Notes under the pieces: model-generated
The model's database searches: none
What the model was told of the DNA's origin: nothing
What the model saw: only the letters and a program-made list of their open reading frames with translations
Shown: in pieces, positions 42,458 to 52,105 of the stretch
How the letters are laid out: each line of letters starts with the position of its first letter
Numbering within the stretch: the stretch's first letter is position 1
Made by a program: the position numbers and the translations under genes
DNA from: Anaeromyxobacter sp. Fw109-5
Lineage (GTDB): Bacteria; Myxococcota; Myxococcia; Myxococcales; Anaeromyxobacteraceae
Assembly: GCF_000017505.1 (NCBI RefSeq)
Contig: NC_009675.1
Location: 744,001 to 808,000 of the forward strand
Reading direction: 5' to 3'
DNA: 64,000 nucleotides

Positions 42458-43354
42458 GTGAACTACCTCGAGTACTACGAGCTGTCGCAGGAGCCGTTCT
42501 CGAACGCGCCCGTCTCGCGCTTCTACTACTCGTCGGCCCAGCACGCCCAGGCGCTGCTCCGGCTCACGCACGCGGTCTCCGGGATGAAGGGGCTGGCGGT
42601 CCTGGTCGGCGACATCGGCGCCGGCAAGACGACGCTCGCGCGCCGCATGCTGGACGCGCTCCCGGAGGAGGAGTACGAGGCGGCGCTCCTCGTCATCATC
42701 CACTCCGGCATCACCGCGAGCTGGCTCCTGAAGCGCATCGCGCTGCAGCTCGGGGTGGAGAGCCCGGCGGACGAGAAGCTGGCGCTCCTCTCCCAGCTCT
42801 ACCAGCGGCTCGTCCGGATCTACGAGCAGGGCAAGAAGGCCGTGGTCCTCATCGACGAGGCCCAGATGCTCGCCACGCGCGAGATCATGGAGGAGTTCCG
42901 CGGCCTGCTGAACCTCGAGGTCCCGGAGCGGAAGCTCCTCTCGTTCGTGTTCTTCGGCCTGCCGGAGATCGAGCAGAACCTGAAGCTCGACCCGCCCCTC
43001 GCCCAGCGGGTCGCCCTCAAGTACCGGCTCGAGCCCCTCTCCGCGGAGGCCACCGGGGCGTACGTCCGACATCGGCTCCGGCTGGCGGGGGCGCCGCGCG
43101 TCCCGTTCACTCCGGGCGCGGTCGCGCGCATCCACGCCTACACGCGCGGCACGCCGCGACTCATCAACACCTTGTGCGACAACGCGCTCTTCGAGGGCTT
43201 CGTCGCGCGGGCCCGGGAGCTCGACGAGGGGTTCGTCGATCGCGTGGCGCGCGATCTCGGTATCGACCTCCCGGCCTCGGACGCCCGCCCGCCGGAGCCC
43301 CCGGCGCGGCTCGACCTCGCCGAGATCGATCGCTACCTCGAGTCGCTGAAGTAG
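42458..43354 (+). CDS. ExeA/GspA-like AAA ATPase
   Basis: A 298-residue ATPase. The N-terminus YLEYYELSQEPFSNAPVSRFYY is typical of ExeA-type proteins. Walker A GDIGAGKTT lies near residue 52 and Walker B VVLIDEAQML near 130, with a C-terminal helical lid. There is no transmembrane segment or peptidoglycan-binding domain, unlike ExeA/GspA of type II secretion, which aid secretin assembly. It starts at GTG 42458, 12 bp after the SgmX-like gene. A role in PilQ assembly or pilus polarity is possible but unproven. Confidence 0.8.
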   Translation: MNYLEYYELSQEPFSNAPVSRFYYSSAQHAQALLRLTHAVSGMKGLAVLVGDIGAGKTTLARRMLDALPEEEYEAALLVIIHSGITASWLLKRIALQLGVESPADEKLALLSQLYQRLVRIYEQGKKAVVLIDEAQMLATREIMEEFRGLLNLEVPERKLLSFVFFGLPEIEQNLKLDPPLAQRVALKYRLEPLSAEATGAYVRHRLRLAGAPRVPFTPGAVARIHAYTRGTPRLINTLCDNALFEGFVARARELDEGFVDRVARDLGIDLPASDARPPEPPARLDLAEIDRYLESLK

Positions 43355-43365
43355 CCGCCGCCCGC

Positions 43366-43394
43366 TTGGCCGCGCGCGCACGCCGGTGGAGAAT
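43366..43394 (+). promoter_or_regulatory. possible promoter of the tamB-omp85 pair
   Basis: TTGGCC (43366-43371), a 17-bp spacer and GAGAAT (43389-43394). The -10 box ends 8 bases before GTG 43403, predicting a near-leaderless mRNA. Confidence 0.38.
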
Positions 43395-43402
43395 CCAGGC
43401 AG

Positions 43403-46400
43403 GTGAAGAAGCGCACCGTCGCCCTGGCGTTCCTCGCGCTGATCGTGGCCCTCGTGGGCGGCACGATCGCGGCCCTGCGCACGCGCTGGGCGGCGGAGCT
43501 CACCTGCGAGCTCGCGGTCGGGCGCGTCGAGCGCGCGACGGGGCTCGAGCTCGCGGTCGCCGCCTGCCGGATCCGCCCGCTCGCGCTGGAGCTGGAGGCG
43601 GAGGGGGTGCGGCTCGGGCCGGCCGAGGCGCCGCTCTTCACGGCCGACGCGCTCTCCGCGCGGCTCGCGCCCATCCAGGCGCTCGGCCGCCAGCTCCACC
43701 TCCGCGAGCTGCGCCTCGTCCGGCCCCGGCTGGTGATCCCTCCCCGCCAGGCGACGCCCGGCGGCGCGGGCGGGCCCGCCTGTCCGCCGGCGCTCCTGTC
43801 GCGCTTCGAGGTACGCCACCTGGACGTCGAGGCGGGCTCCCTGGACGTGGCGTTCGGGGCGGGCCGCCGCGTCGTCGTCGACCGGCTCGACGTGCGCTCC
43901 AGGCCGCCCGCGCGATCGCTCCGCTCCCTGGGGACGCCGCTCCGGCGCGCGCGCGTCGAGCTCGCCGCCGGGCCGGTCCGGCTCTCGGAGCCGGGACGGG
44001 CCCTCGCCGTGTCGGCGCTCTCCGCGGACGTCGAGGTCGCGCTGGATCTCTCGAGCGCCGTGCTGCACGGCGCCGAGGCCGCGCTCGGGGGCGTGCGCGT
44101 CGCGGCGCGCGGGGAGGTGCGCGACCTCTGCGATCCCACGCTGGACCTCGCCGCGACCGCGCACGGCCGGGTCGCGGACGCGCTCGCGCTCGCGGGGATC
44201 ACGGCGGACGCGGAGGGCAGCGCCGAGGTGGTCGTGCAGCTGCGCGGCGCCGCGCGGGCGCCGCAGGCGACCGCCACGGCGGCGTGGTCCGGCGTTCGGA
44301 TCGGGGCTCAGCGCGCCGGCGACGGTCAGGCGAGCCTCCGGCTCGCGCCGGGCGAGCTCGTCGTCGAGCGGCTGGAGGTCCCGCTCGACGAGGGGAGGGC
44401 GGTGGCGCGCGGCACCGTAGGGCTGGTGCGCGGAGCGCCCGTCGTGGCGGAGGTGGAGCTCCACGGCGCGGAGCTCGCGGAGGTGCTGGACCGCCTCGGC
44501 GTGCGCGACCCATGGGTGAGCCTCAAGCTCGACGGCCGCGCCGCCGTCTCCGGCACGCTCTGGCCGCCGGCGCTCGCGGGGGAGCTCGCGACGGAGCTGC
44601 GCGAGCTGCGGGCGCTCACCCGTCCGTATCGCGAGGCGAAGGGCGATCCCGGGGTCGTCGCGTTCGGGCGGGGCCGGCTCGAGTCGGCCGTCCGCGTCGA
44701 CCGCGAGGGGCTCTTCTTCGACGGCGGGCGGCTTTCGGTGGGCCGCGGGACGCTCGCGGCCGACGCCGCCGTCCACTTCTCGGAGGCGGGCGGCTTCTCG
44801 GTGCAGGCGCGCGGCGAGGCGGACCTGGACGCCCTCGGCCGTGTCGCCGAGATCCCGTGGTCCGGCCTCGCACGCGTCGAGGCGACCATCGCCGCCGCGC
44901 CCTACGGCAACCCGCACGTCGCCGGCCGGGCGCGCGTGGACCGCTTCCGGTTCCTCGACGTCGACCTGGGGAACGTCAGCTCGGACTTCCGCTACGACGA
45001 CTTCCTGCTCCGCCTCTCCCGCGCCGAGGGTCTCCGCAACGTGTCCCGCTGGCGGGGCGAGGGGATCGTGGATCTCGAGCGCACCCCGGCGCACGTCGTC
45101 TCCTCGCGCTTCGAGGCGAAGGGTCGGATCCGGGACCTGCTCGACGCCGTCCGCGACTGGCTCCCCCGCACGCGCTGGATGCGCGACGTCGTCGACGGCG
45201 ACGTCGAGGTGTCGGGCACCGCCAACGGGCCCGCCGACGCGGTGGACGCCGAGTTCGAGGCGCGGCTCGGGGCGGGGACGATCTACGGCCGGCGGTACGA
45301 CTCGGGCCGCGCGGAGGGGCGCATCCACCGTGGCGTCGAGACGCGGCTCGACCGCGCGGAGGTGCGCCGCGGCACCGGCGTGGTCCGCGCGAGCGGGACC
45401 TGGAGCGCGCTGCCGCCGTTCCCGTGGGACGTCGGCGTCACCTTCTCCGGCGTGCCGCTCGAGGCGCTCGAGCTCTCCAGCGGACAGTGGGCGGGCACCG
45501 TCGCCGGCACGGCGAAGCTCGACGGCTCCGTCGACCACCCCCGCGTGCGCTTCGCCGCGAGCGGCGACGCGGTGCACGCCGCCGGCGTCGGGGTCGGCAC
45601 CGTGCAGGTCGGCGGCACGCTCGACGGCGAGCGGCTCGTCGTGACGGGCGGGGCGGACGGCGTCTCGTTCGAGGGGGAGGCCACGCTGGCCGGGCGCATG
45701 CCGTTCCGCGCCCGCGCCCGGCTGGCGATGCACGACGTGTCCCGGCTCCTGCCCGAGGGCGCGCCAGCGGGCCTCCGCGCGCGGGTCGCGGGGGAGGGGA
45801 GCGCGGAGGGCGAGCTCGCGGACCTCTCGCACGCCCGCGCGCGCGTGCGACTCGACGAGGTGCAGGTCGGGTACGCCGACTTCCGGGTGCAGTCGGCCCA
45901 GCCCGCGGTGCTGGAGCTGGATCGGGGACGTGTCGAGGTGCAGGGGCTCGTGCTGCGCGGCGCGAACACCGAGCTCGCCCTCTCGGGCGCGCGCGCCGCG
46001 TCCGGGCAGCTCGACGTGTCGGCGCGCGGGAACCTCGACCTGCGCCTGCTCGGCGGGCTCGCGCCGACGCTGCGCCGCCCGGCGGGGCGGCTCACCCTCG
46101 AGGCGCACGTCGGCGGCACCGCCGAGGAGCCGGTCCTCGTCGGGGCTGGGCGCCTGGCGGACGCCGGGTTCGAGCTGCGCGACGTGACGCTCGCCCTGAC
46201 CGGGCTGCGGGGGGACCTCGCCTTCTCGCAGAACCGCGTGCTGTTCGAGGGGCTGGAGGGGGCGGTGAACGGCGGGCGCGCCCGGCTCGAGGGGGAGGTG
46301 GAGCTCGCCTCGTTCCGCCCGTCGCGCCTGCGGGTGGAGGCGAAGCTGGACGAGATCCCGGTGGCGATCCCCGCCTACCTGCCCGCCACGCTCTCGGGCC

Positions 46401-47335
46401 GCCTCGAGGCGGTGGGCACCCCGCAGGCGACGACCGTCACCGGTCGCGTCCACGTCGTGCGCGCCCGCTACACCGCCGACGTGGACCTCGAGCGCAGCCT
46501 GCTGGAGGTGCGGCGGCGGGCGGTGGCGCCGCCCCGCGCCTACGACCACGCGGGGGAGTGGCTCCGCTTCGACGTCCAGCTCGCGGTGGACGGCGACGTG
46601 CGCATCGAGAACGATCTCGTCCGCGGGCCGCTCTCGGGCGAGCTGACCCTCACGGGCTCGCTCGCGGCGCCCGGCCTCGTCGGGACGCTCGCGATGGCGG
46701 AGGGGAGCCGCGCGATCTTCCGCGGGAACGAGTTCCAGCTCACGCACGCGGTCCTGGAGCTCACCGATCGCAACCGGATCGCGCTCGCGCTCGACTTCCA
46801 CGGCGAGTCGCAGGTGCGGGACTACCAGGTCTACATGCACGTGTTCGGGCCCTTGAGCGACCCGCAGATCACGCTCACCAGCGCGCCGGCGCTCGCGCAG
46901 CCCGACATCATCACGCTGCTCTCGCTCGGGTTCACGCGCCGCGACGCCGCGGCGGGGGCGGGCGTGGGCGGGGTGGCCACCGCCGCCGCCGCGCAGGCGC
47001 TCTTCTCGGCCTCTGGCCTGGACGAGCAGGTGAAGCGCTTCCTCCCCCGCGGCGGCGTGGTGCGCGATCTCTCCGTCCGCATCACGAGCGCCTACTCGGA
47101 GGGGAGCGGCCAGGTGGAGCCGCGCGCCGAGTTCGAGTCCTGGTTCCTGCGCGACAGGCTGCGCCTCCGCTACCAGGCGCCGCTCGCCGGCGCGCGGGGC
47201 CAGAAGGCCCAGGCCGAGCTCCGGCTCGGTAACCATACGGCGGTGCAGTACCAGTGGGACAACGACAACCCCGACGTGGCCACCGGCGATCACGGCGTGG
47301 ACCTGAAGCTGCGGTGGGAATGGACGGACGACTGA
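43403..47335 (+). CDS. tamB: TamB-like translocation and assembly module protein
   Basis: A 1310-residue AsmA-like bridge protein anchored by an N-terminal hydrophobic helix (about residues 6-26). A very long run of beta-strands with repeating segments such as LVVERLEVPLDEGRAVARG forms the periplasmic groove. The C-terminal DUF490 domain (about 1000-1310) includes LVGTLAMAEGSRAIFRGNEF, DIITLLSLGFTRRD and the final RLRYQAPL region. TamB proteins link the inner membrane to an Omp85 partner and are thought to move lipids or help insert outer-membrane proteins. The stop overlaps the Omp85 start (TGATG). Confidence 0.9.
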   Translation: MKKRTVALAFLALIVALVGGTIAALRTRWAAELTCELAVGRVERATGLELAVAACRIRPLALELEAEGVRLGPAEAPLFTADALSARLAPIQALGRQLHLRELRLVRPRLVIPPRQATPGGAGGPACPPALLSRFEVRHLDVEAGSLDVAFGAGRRVVVDRLDVRSRPPARSLRSLGTPLRRARVELAAGPVRLSEPGRALAVSALSADVEVALDLSSAVLHGAEAALGGVRVAARGEVRDLCDPTLDLAATAHGRVADALALAGITADAEGSAEVVVQLRGAARAPQATATAAWSGVRIGAQRAGDGQASLRLAPGELVVERLEVPLDEGRAVARGTVGLVRGAPVVAEVELHGAELAEVLDRLGVRDPWVSLKLDGRAAVSGTLWPPALAGELATELRELRALTRPYREAKGDPGVVAFGRGRLESAVRVDREGLFFDGGRLSVGRGTLAADAAVHFSEAGGFSVQARGEADLDALGRVAEIPWSGLARVEATIAAAPYGNPHVAGRARVDRFRFLDVDLGNVSSDFRYDDFLLRLSRAEGLRNVSRWRGEGIVDLERTPAHVVSSRFEAKGRIRDLLDAVRDWLPRTRWMRDVVDGDVEVSGTANGPADAVDAEFEARLGAGTIYGRRYDSGRAEGRIHRGVETRLDRAEVRRGTGVVRASGTWSALPPFPWDVGVTFSGVPLEALELSSGQWAGTVAGTAKLDGSVDHPRVRFAASGDAVHAAGVGVGTVQVGGTLDGERLVVTGGADGVSFEGEATLAGRMPFRARARLAMHDVSRLLPEGAPAGLRARVAGEGSAEGELADLSHARARVRLDEVQVGYADFRVQSAQPAVLELDRGRVEVQGLVLRGANTELALSGARAASGQLDVSARGNLDLRLLGGLAPTLRRPAGRLTLEAHVGGTAEEPVLVGAGRLADAGFELRDVTLALTGLRGDLAFSQNRVLFEGLEGAVNGGRARLEGEVELASFRPSRLRVEAKLDEIPVAIPAYLPATLSGRLEAVGTPQATTVTGRVHVVRARYTADVDLERSLLEVRRRAVAPPRAYDHAGEWLRFDVQLAVDGDVRIENDLVRGPLSGELTLTGSLAAPGLVGTLAMAEGSRAIFRGNEFQLTHAVLELTDRNRIALALDFHGESQVRDYQVYMHVFGPLSDPQITLTSAPALAQPDIITLLSLGFTRRDAAAGAGVGGVATAAAAQALFSASGLDEQVKRFLPRGGVVRDLSVRITSAYSEGSGQVEPRAEFESWFLRDRLRLRYQAPLAGARGQKAQAELRLGNHTAVQYQWDNDNPDVATGDHGVDLKLRWEWTDD

Positions 47336-50300
47336 TGCTGCGGCGCACGATCCCGGGCCTGCGTCCCTCGGCTCCGGCTGTGCTGCGCACGTCCTACGCT
47401 CGGGATGAGCGGGCGACGTCCTGGCTCCCTGCGCCTGCGGCCCTGGACTCGAGCCTGCCCGGGCTTGGTCGAGGGACGGTCTCCTGCGCCTCGCGCCCGC
47501 TCGCGCGCCGCTCCGTCCGCGCGCGGTGGCTCGCCGCCCTGCTCGCCGCGCTCCTCGCCTGCGCCGCCCTCCCCGCGGCCGCGCAGGAGCCCCCGCCGCG
47601 CGTCGTCGGCGTCGAGCTGCGCGTCCCCGAACGCGAGGATCGCGTCGCGCTCGCCGCCCTCGTGGACGTGGCGCCGGGAGAGACGCTCTCCCGCCGCGCG
47701 CTCCGCCGCACCGTGCAGCGGCTCTACCAGACCGGGCGGTTCCGCAACGTCGTGGTCCGCGCCGCGCCCGCCGCCCCGCCGCCCGGCCAGTCCGGTGCGT
47801 GGGTCTCGCTCGTCGTCGAGGCGCTCCCCGTCCGCCTGCTGGCGACCCTCGAGCTCCGCCTGGAGGGCGCGCCGGTGCTCGACGCCGACCAGGTGCGCGC
47901 CGCCGCGCGGCTCCCGACCGGCGAGCCGTTCGACGATCCGGACCTGGAGGCCGCCGCCGCGCGGGTCGCGGCCGTGCTCGCGCGCCGCGGCTACCGGGAG
48001 GCGGTCGTGGAGGCGCGCGAGGTGCGCGACGGCGCCGTCGAGCTCCGCGTCGTGCCGGGCGAGCCGGTGCGCATCCGCTCGGTGCGCCTCGCGGGCTCCG
48101 GCGAGGCGCCGCGGCTCACCGCCGCCCTCCGCTCGCGCGCAGGCGCGCCGCTCGACGAGGACGTCCTCGCCGCGGACGTGCGCGCGGCCCGCGCCGCGCT
48201 GCACGCGAGCGGGTATCGCCGCGCGCGGGTGGGCGCGCCGGAGATCCGGCTCGAGGGGCGGCTCGCGGACGTGGAGCTGCCCGTCGACGCGGGCCCGCGC
48301 CTCGCGTTCCTCTTCCGCGGCAACGGGCGGATCGCGGCCGCGGTGTTGACGCGGCAGCTGGGGTTCGAGGACGGCCAGCCCGTCGACGCGCCGGCCATCG
48401 CCGCCGCCGCGGAGCGCATCCGCGCCTTCTACCGCGCCCGCGGGTTCGCGACGGCGCGGGTGGAGGTGGAGGAGGTGCGGCGCGGCCGCGTCGCGGCGGT
48501 GGTCTTCCACGTCGAGGAGGGGCGCCGCTACCGCCTGGAAGAGGTGCGGCTGGAGGGAGTGGAGCAGCGAGACGCGACGACCCTGCGCGCGCAGCTCGCC
48601 GCGATCCTCGACGAGGAGGGCGGGAGACGTGACGACGGGGCGATGGACCGCGCGCGCGCGCTGATCGTCTCGATCCCCGGCGTGCGGCCGCCCCCCGCGC
48701 CCCCGGCGGCGCTCCCGCCCAGCGAGGTGTGGGACGAGGCCGCCTGGGCGCGCGCCGCGGAGCGGATCGTGGACGACTACCGCGCGGCGGGCTGGCTCGA
48801 GGCGGTGTACCTCGGCGCCTCCGTGTCGCTCGACGCCCGGCGGCGCGCCGCGGACGTGACGGTCCGCTTCCGGGAGGGTCCCCGCACGCACGTGGAGGCG
48901 ATCTCGTTCGAGGGGAACCGCGTGCTCTCGCTCGCCGAGCTCGCACGCGAGTCGCGGCTCGCGCCGGGCGATCCCCTCGTCTTCGAGCGCATCGAGGAGA
49001 CCCGCTCGGCGATCCTGCGCCGCTACCTCGCGCGCGGCCACCTCTACGCTCGCGTCGACGCGCGCGAGCAGATCGAGCCCGGGCTCCACACGGTGGCGAT
49101 CCGGTTCGTCGTGGACGAGGGGCCGCAGGTGCGGATCGGGCGCGTCCAGCTGTCGGGCAACCGCCGGACCCGCGAGGAGGTCGTGCGGGGGGCGCTCGCG
49201 TTCGCCGAGGGCGACCTGTACGACCCGGACGCGATCGCGAAGAGCCAGGCGGCCCTCCTGCGCCTGGGCGTCTTCCGCTCGGTGTCGATCCGCGTCCAGG
49301 AGCCGGAGGCGCCGCACGAGACGAAGGACCTCGCGGTGGAGCTCACCGAGCGGCCGTGGGCCACGCTCGCGCAGGGCGTCGGCTTCTCGATCGCCGACGG
49401 TCCGCGCGCGTTCGTCGAGTACGGCGAGCCGAACATCCTCGGCCGGGCGCTCGAGCTGGGCGCGCGCGCGAAGGTGAATTACCCCGTCGAGACCCCGTGG
49501 GTGGACCGCCCGGACCTCGCGGACAAGCCTCCGGCGGACCGGGTGGAGGGGAGGGCGGAGGTCGGGCTGCGCACGCCGAACCTGGGCTTCCTGCCGTTCC
49601 CGGCGAGCGGCCGCGCCAACGTCATCGGCGAGATCCTCCACCGCAAGGCGTACGCGCTGCGGCGCGCCTCGGCGATCGCCGGCGTGGACGTCGGGCTCAC
49701 CTCGCGTCTCTCCACCTCGCTGCAGTACGAGCTCGAGGTGGATCGCATCGACCGCACCGACGCGGTGGGCTTCCTCACGCAGGCGGACCTCGAGCGGCTC
49801 CGCTTCGACGAGGGCATCACCACCCTGCACGCGCTCCGCCCGTCGATCTCGATCGACTACCGCGACAACTCCGCTCACCCCCACTCCGGCTGGTTCGCCA
49901 CCGGCGCGCTCGAGTACGCCCGCTCGCTCGGGGTCGAGCGTCCGGGGCCCGACGGGCGGCCGCTGCTCGGGCTGCTCCCGGCGAGCGGCATCCACACGAA
50001 CATGCTCAAGCTGTCCGCGGCGGGATCGGGGTACCTGCCCATCGGCCGGGGGAGCGTGGTCGCGCTGTCGCTGCGCGGCGGCCGGGTGTTCCCGCTCGAC
50101 CCTCGCTCGCAGACCATCATCCCTCGCCGCTTCTTCCTCGGCGGCGCCTCGTCGATGCGCGGCTACGGCGAGGAGGAGATGATCCCGGAGGACGTCCGCG
50201 ACCACCTCGCCTCGGAGGCGCGGCACTGCGCGTCGAGCCCCACGCAGGTGGGCTGCACGGAGCGCGGGGCGCGCATCGCGGACGGCGAGCGCCCGGTCTC

Positions 50301-50571
50301 GGAGGGAGGGGAGGCGTTCCTGCTCGCCAAGGCCGAGCTGCGCGTCCCCGTCCGCCGGACCCTCGAGGCCGGGCTGTTCGTGGATCTCGGCAACCTCTGG
50401 CTCGACCCCCTCCGCTACCGGCTCGTGGACCTCCGCGCGAACGCCGGCGTGGGCCTGCGCTTCGTCACGCCCATCGGCCCCGCCGCGCTCGACCTCGGCT
50501 TCAACCTGAACCCGGACGGCGACGTGAACGAGCGGGTGTTCGCGCCGCACTTCACTATCGGGTTGTTCTGA
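47335..50571 (+). CDS. Omp85/BamA-superfamily outer-membrane protein with seven POTRA domains (TamA-like partner)
   Basis: A 1078-residue protein from ATG 47335. A 60-residue basic lead containing a repeat copy precedes a signal-like segment WLAALLAALLACAALPAAAQ. About seven POTRA domains follow (residues 85-700), each ending in a pattern like YRRARV or FRSVSIRV. The C-terminal Omp85 barrel runs to the end and finishes in a beta-signal ending in Phe (FTIGLF). The barrel motif FFLGGASSMRGYGEEE, with the conserved RGY, is clear. TamA has three POTRAs and BamA five, so this is a longer form. Overlap with tamB implies a working pair. Confidence 0.87.
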   Translation: MLRRTIPGLRPSAPAVLRTSYARDERATSWLPAPAALDSSLPGLGRGTVSCASRPLARRSVRARWLAALLAALLACAALPAAAQEPPPRVVGVELRVPEREDRVALAALVDVAPGETLSRRALRRTVQRLYQTGRFRNVVVRAAPAAPPPGQSGAWVSLVVEALPVRLLATLELRLEGAPVLDADQVRAAARLPTGEPFDDPDLEAAAARVAAVLARRGYREAVVEAREVRDGAVELRVVPGEPVRIRSVRLAGSGEAPRLTAALRSRAGAPLDEDVLAADVRAARAALHASGYRRARVGAPEIRLEGRLADVELPVDAGPRLAFLFRGNGRIAAAVLTRQLGFEDGQPVDAPAIAAAAERIRAFYRARGFATARVEVEEVRRGRVAAVVFHVEEGRRYRLEEVRLEGVEQRDATTLRAQLAAILDEEGGRRDDGAMDRARALIVSIPGVRPPPAPPAALPPSEVWDEAAWARAAERIVDDYRAAGWLEAVYLGASVSLDARRRAADVTVRFREGPRTHVEAISFEGNRVLSLAELARESRLAPGDPLVFERIEETRSAILRRYLARGHLYARVDAREQIEPGLHTVAIRFVVDEGPQVRIGRVQLSGNRRTREEVVRGALAFAEGDLYDPDAIAKSQAALLRLGVFRSVSIRVQEPEAPHETKDLAVELTERPWATLAQGVGFSIADGPRAFVEYGEPNILGRALELGARAKVNYPVETPWVDRPDLADKPPADRVEGRAEVGLRTPNLGFLPFPASGRANVIGEILHRKAYALRRASAIAGVDVGLTSRLSTSLQYELEVDRIDRTDAVGFLTQADLERLRFDEGITTLHALRPSISIDYRDNSAHPHSGWFATGALEYARSLGVERPGPDGRPLLGLLPASGIHTNMLKLSAAGSGYLPIGRGSVVALSLRGGRVFPLDPRSQTIIPRRFFLGGASSMRGYGEEEMIPEDVRDHLASEARHCASSPTQVGCTERGARIADGERPVSEGGEAFLLAKAELRVPVRRTLEAGLFVDLGNLWLDPLRYRLVDLRANAGVGLRFVTPIGPAALDLGFNLNPDGDVNERVFAPHFTIGLF
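47364..47414. repeat. type C repeat copy inside the Omp85 gene 5' end
   Basis: This stretch aligns over about 50 bases with the reverse complement of the intergenic repeat at 58391-58433. It shares CCCTCGGCT near one end and TACGCTCGGG-TGAGCGGGC at the other. It lies between the start codon and the signal peptide region of the Omp85 gene. Confidence 0.6.
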
Positions 50572-50577
50572 TCTCAC

Positions 50578-50616
50578 GGGGACTGCGTCCCCGCCCCAGC
50601 GGCAGAGCCGCTGGGG
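50578..50616. repeat. type D double-hairpin repeat after the Omp85 gene
   Basis: GGGGACTGCGTCCCC (6-bp stem) is followed by CCCCAGCGGC and GCCGCTGGGG, a perfect 10-bp stem with a 3-base loop. A closely similar pair occurs at 58232-58274. It lies between two converging genes in a 203-bp gap and may terminate both. The rest of the gap, to 50774, holds further GC-rich inverted repeats and no gene. Confidence 0.65.
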
Positions 50617-50774
50617 CCCGGCTTCTTGCCGGGGGACGCACACGACGCGTCCCCCGGACCCCCGGCTCGCTCCGGCGCAGCCTCATCCGGCTGCGCCTGC
50701 GCTCGCGTTCGTGCTGGGCAGCAAGCCGTCGCGCGGGGGCCTCCCCCAAGGGCGCGCTGCGGACGCGGGAGTCC

Positions 50775-51428
50775 CTACCGCGGAAACCGCGCCATCACCT
50801 CGTCGAAGGTCTCGAACACGTCGTGGCGGATCCGGCGCTCGGCGCAGTAGCGCACGAGGCTCGAGCCGGCGCGGGCGAAGACGTGATCGGCGGCGTCGGC
50901 GGCGTGGCGGTCCCCCGTCCCGTCGCCGCAGAGGACCACCTTGTTTCCCGCGCGCTGCAGCTCCCGGACGACCTCGCCCTTGCAGAACCCGCAGAAGCCG
51001 CAGTCGGCGCCGTGGAAGCGCACCGAGAGGCCCGAGGGCGAGAGCTCGGCGCGGTTCGCGCGGACCTCCACGTGAGCGCGCAGCGCGGCCGGCAGGCGCT
51101 CGAGGACGGGCTCGATGTAGGCGTCGAGCCCGGAGGAGACGACGAGGAACGGGCGGCCGCTCTCGCGGCAGGCCTCGACGAACGCCTCGAACCCCGGTCG
51201 CAGCACCGCGTGCTCGCGGGCGAAGGCGGCGATCTCGTCGCGCGCCGCCGTGATGGGCGCGAACACCTTCGCGAGGAGCACGCTGAACGGGAACTCGCCC
51301 CGCTGGTAGAGGTCCGCCGCGGCGCGGTAGTTGGCCTCCCCCGCGAACCGGTAGGCGACGAGGTCGCCGAGGTCCTCGGTGAGGGCGGTGCCGTCGAAGT
51401 CGCAGACGATGGCCCAGGGCGCACGCAT
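50775..51428 (-). CDS. HAD-superfamily phosphatase (phosphoserine phosphatase/MtnX-like)
   Basis: A 217-residue HAD hydrolase with motif I DFDGTALTEDLGD near residue 9, motif II VVSSGLD near 105 and motif IV GDGTGDRHAADAAD near 172. A cysteine cluster CGFCGFCKGEVVREL near residue 145 resembles the CxxC-K segment of MtnX-like phosphatases. The substrate is unknown. ATG 51428 is chosen over an upstream start in the same frame. It is the last gene of the tol-ppx run, 14 bp after the methyltransferase. Confidence 0.83.
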   Translation of the reverse strand: MRAPWAIVCDFDGTALTEDLGDLVAYRFAGEANYRAAADLYQRGEFPFSVLLAKVFAPITAARDEIAAFAREHAVLRPGFEAFVEACRESGRPFLVVSSGLDAYIEPVLERLPAALRAHVEVRANRAELSPSGLSVRFHGADCGFCGFCKGEVVRELQRAGNKVVLCGDGTGDRHAADAADHVFARAGSSLVRYCAERRIRHDVFETFDEVMARFPR

Positions 51429-51442
51429 CGGGGCCGACGGTT

Positions 51443-52105
51443 CTACTCCGGCCGGACGGCGATTGCCATCACCCCGTACCCGGAGAGCACCGGCCACGCG
51501 CGCGCCTCGACGAACCCGGCGTGGGCGAGGAGCGCGGGGAGGCTCGCCTCGTCGTAGCGCCGGTGGAGGCGCGACATGCTGCGCCAGAGGGCCATCGCGA
51601 CGCCGTTGCGGGGGCCGGCCCGCAGCGCGTCGCGGAGCCGGGCGCGGCCGGCGCGCGGCTCGAGGAACGCGACCCGCCCGCCGGGCCGCACCGCGCGCCG
51701 CACCTCCCGGAGCGACGCCGCGGCGTCGTCGAGGAGGTACAGGAAGCTGTGGCCGGTGGCCGCGTCGAACGCGCCCTCGCGGACCGGCAGCGCCAGCACG
51801 TCCGCCCGCAGGAGCGGCAGGGCGACCCGCTCCGCCCGCGCGCGCCCCGCCGCGCGGCGGAGCATGGCGGCGGAGAGGTCGAGCCCCACGTGCCGGCGGC
51901 TGGGATCGGCCCGCGCCATCTCCAGGGCGCTCGTGCCCGGGCCGACGCCGAGGTCGAGGACGCGCGGGCCTCCGACCAGCTCCGCCATGTCGCGGCAGTC
52001 GCGCCGCCAGGCCTCCTGATCGGTGAGGAGCTCGTAGATCGCCGCGGCTCGCCCGAACGCCAGCGCCGCGTAGGCGCGGCCCGCCTGGGCGCGGAGGCGG
52101 CTCAT
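51443..52105 (-). CDS. class I SAM-dependent methyltransferase
   Basis: A 220-residue methyltransferase with SAM-binding motif I VLDLGVGPGTSALEMA near residue 49, motif II-like HVGLDLSAAML, and RADVLALPVREGAFDAATG leading to motif IV. It looks like a small-molecule or quinone-type enzyme; the substrate cannot be read from sequence. Its ATG overlaps the ppx stop by 4 bases, so the two are translationally coupled. Confidence 0.85.
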   Translation of the reverse strand: MSRLRAQAGRAYAALAFGRAAAIYELLTDQEAWRRDCRDMAELVGGPRVLDLGVGPGTSALEMARADPSRRHVGLDLSAAMLRRAAGRARAERVALPLLRADVLALPVREGAFDAATGHSFLYLLDDAAASLREVRRAVRPGGRVAFLEPRAGRARLRDALRAGPRNGVAMALWRSMSRLHRRYDEASLPALLAHAGFVEARAWPVLSGYGVMAIAVRPE

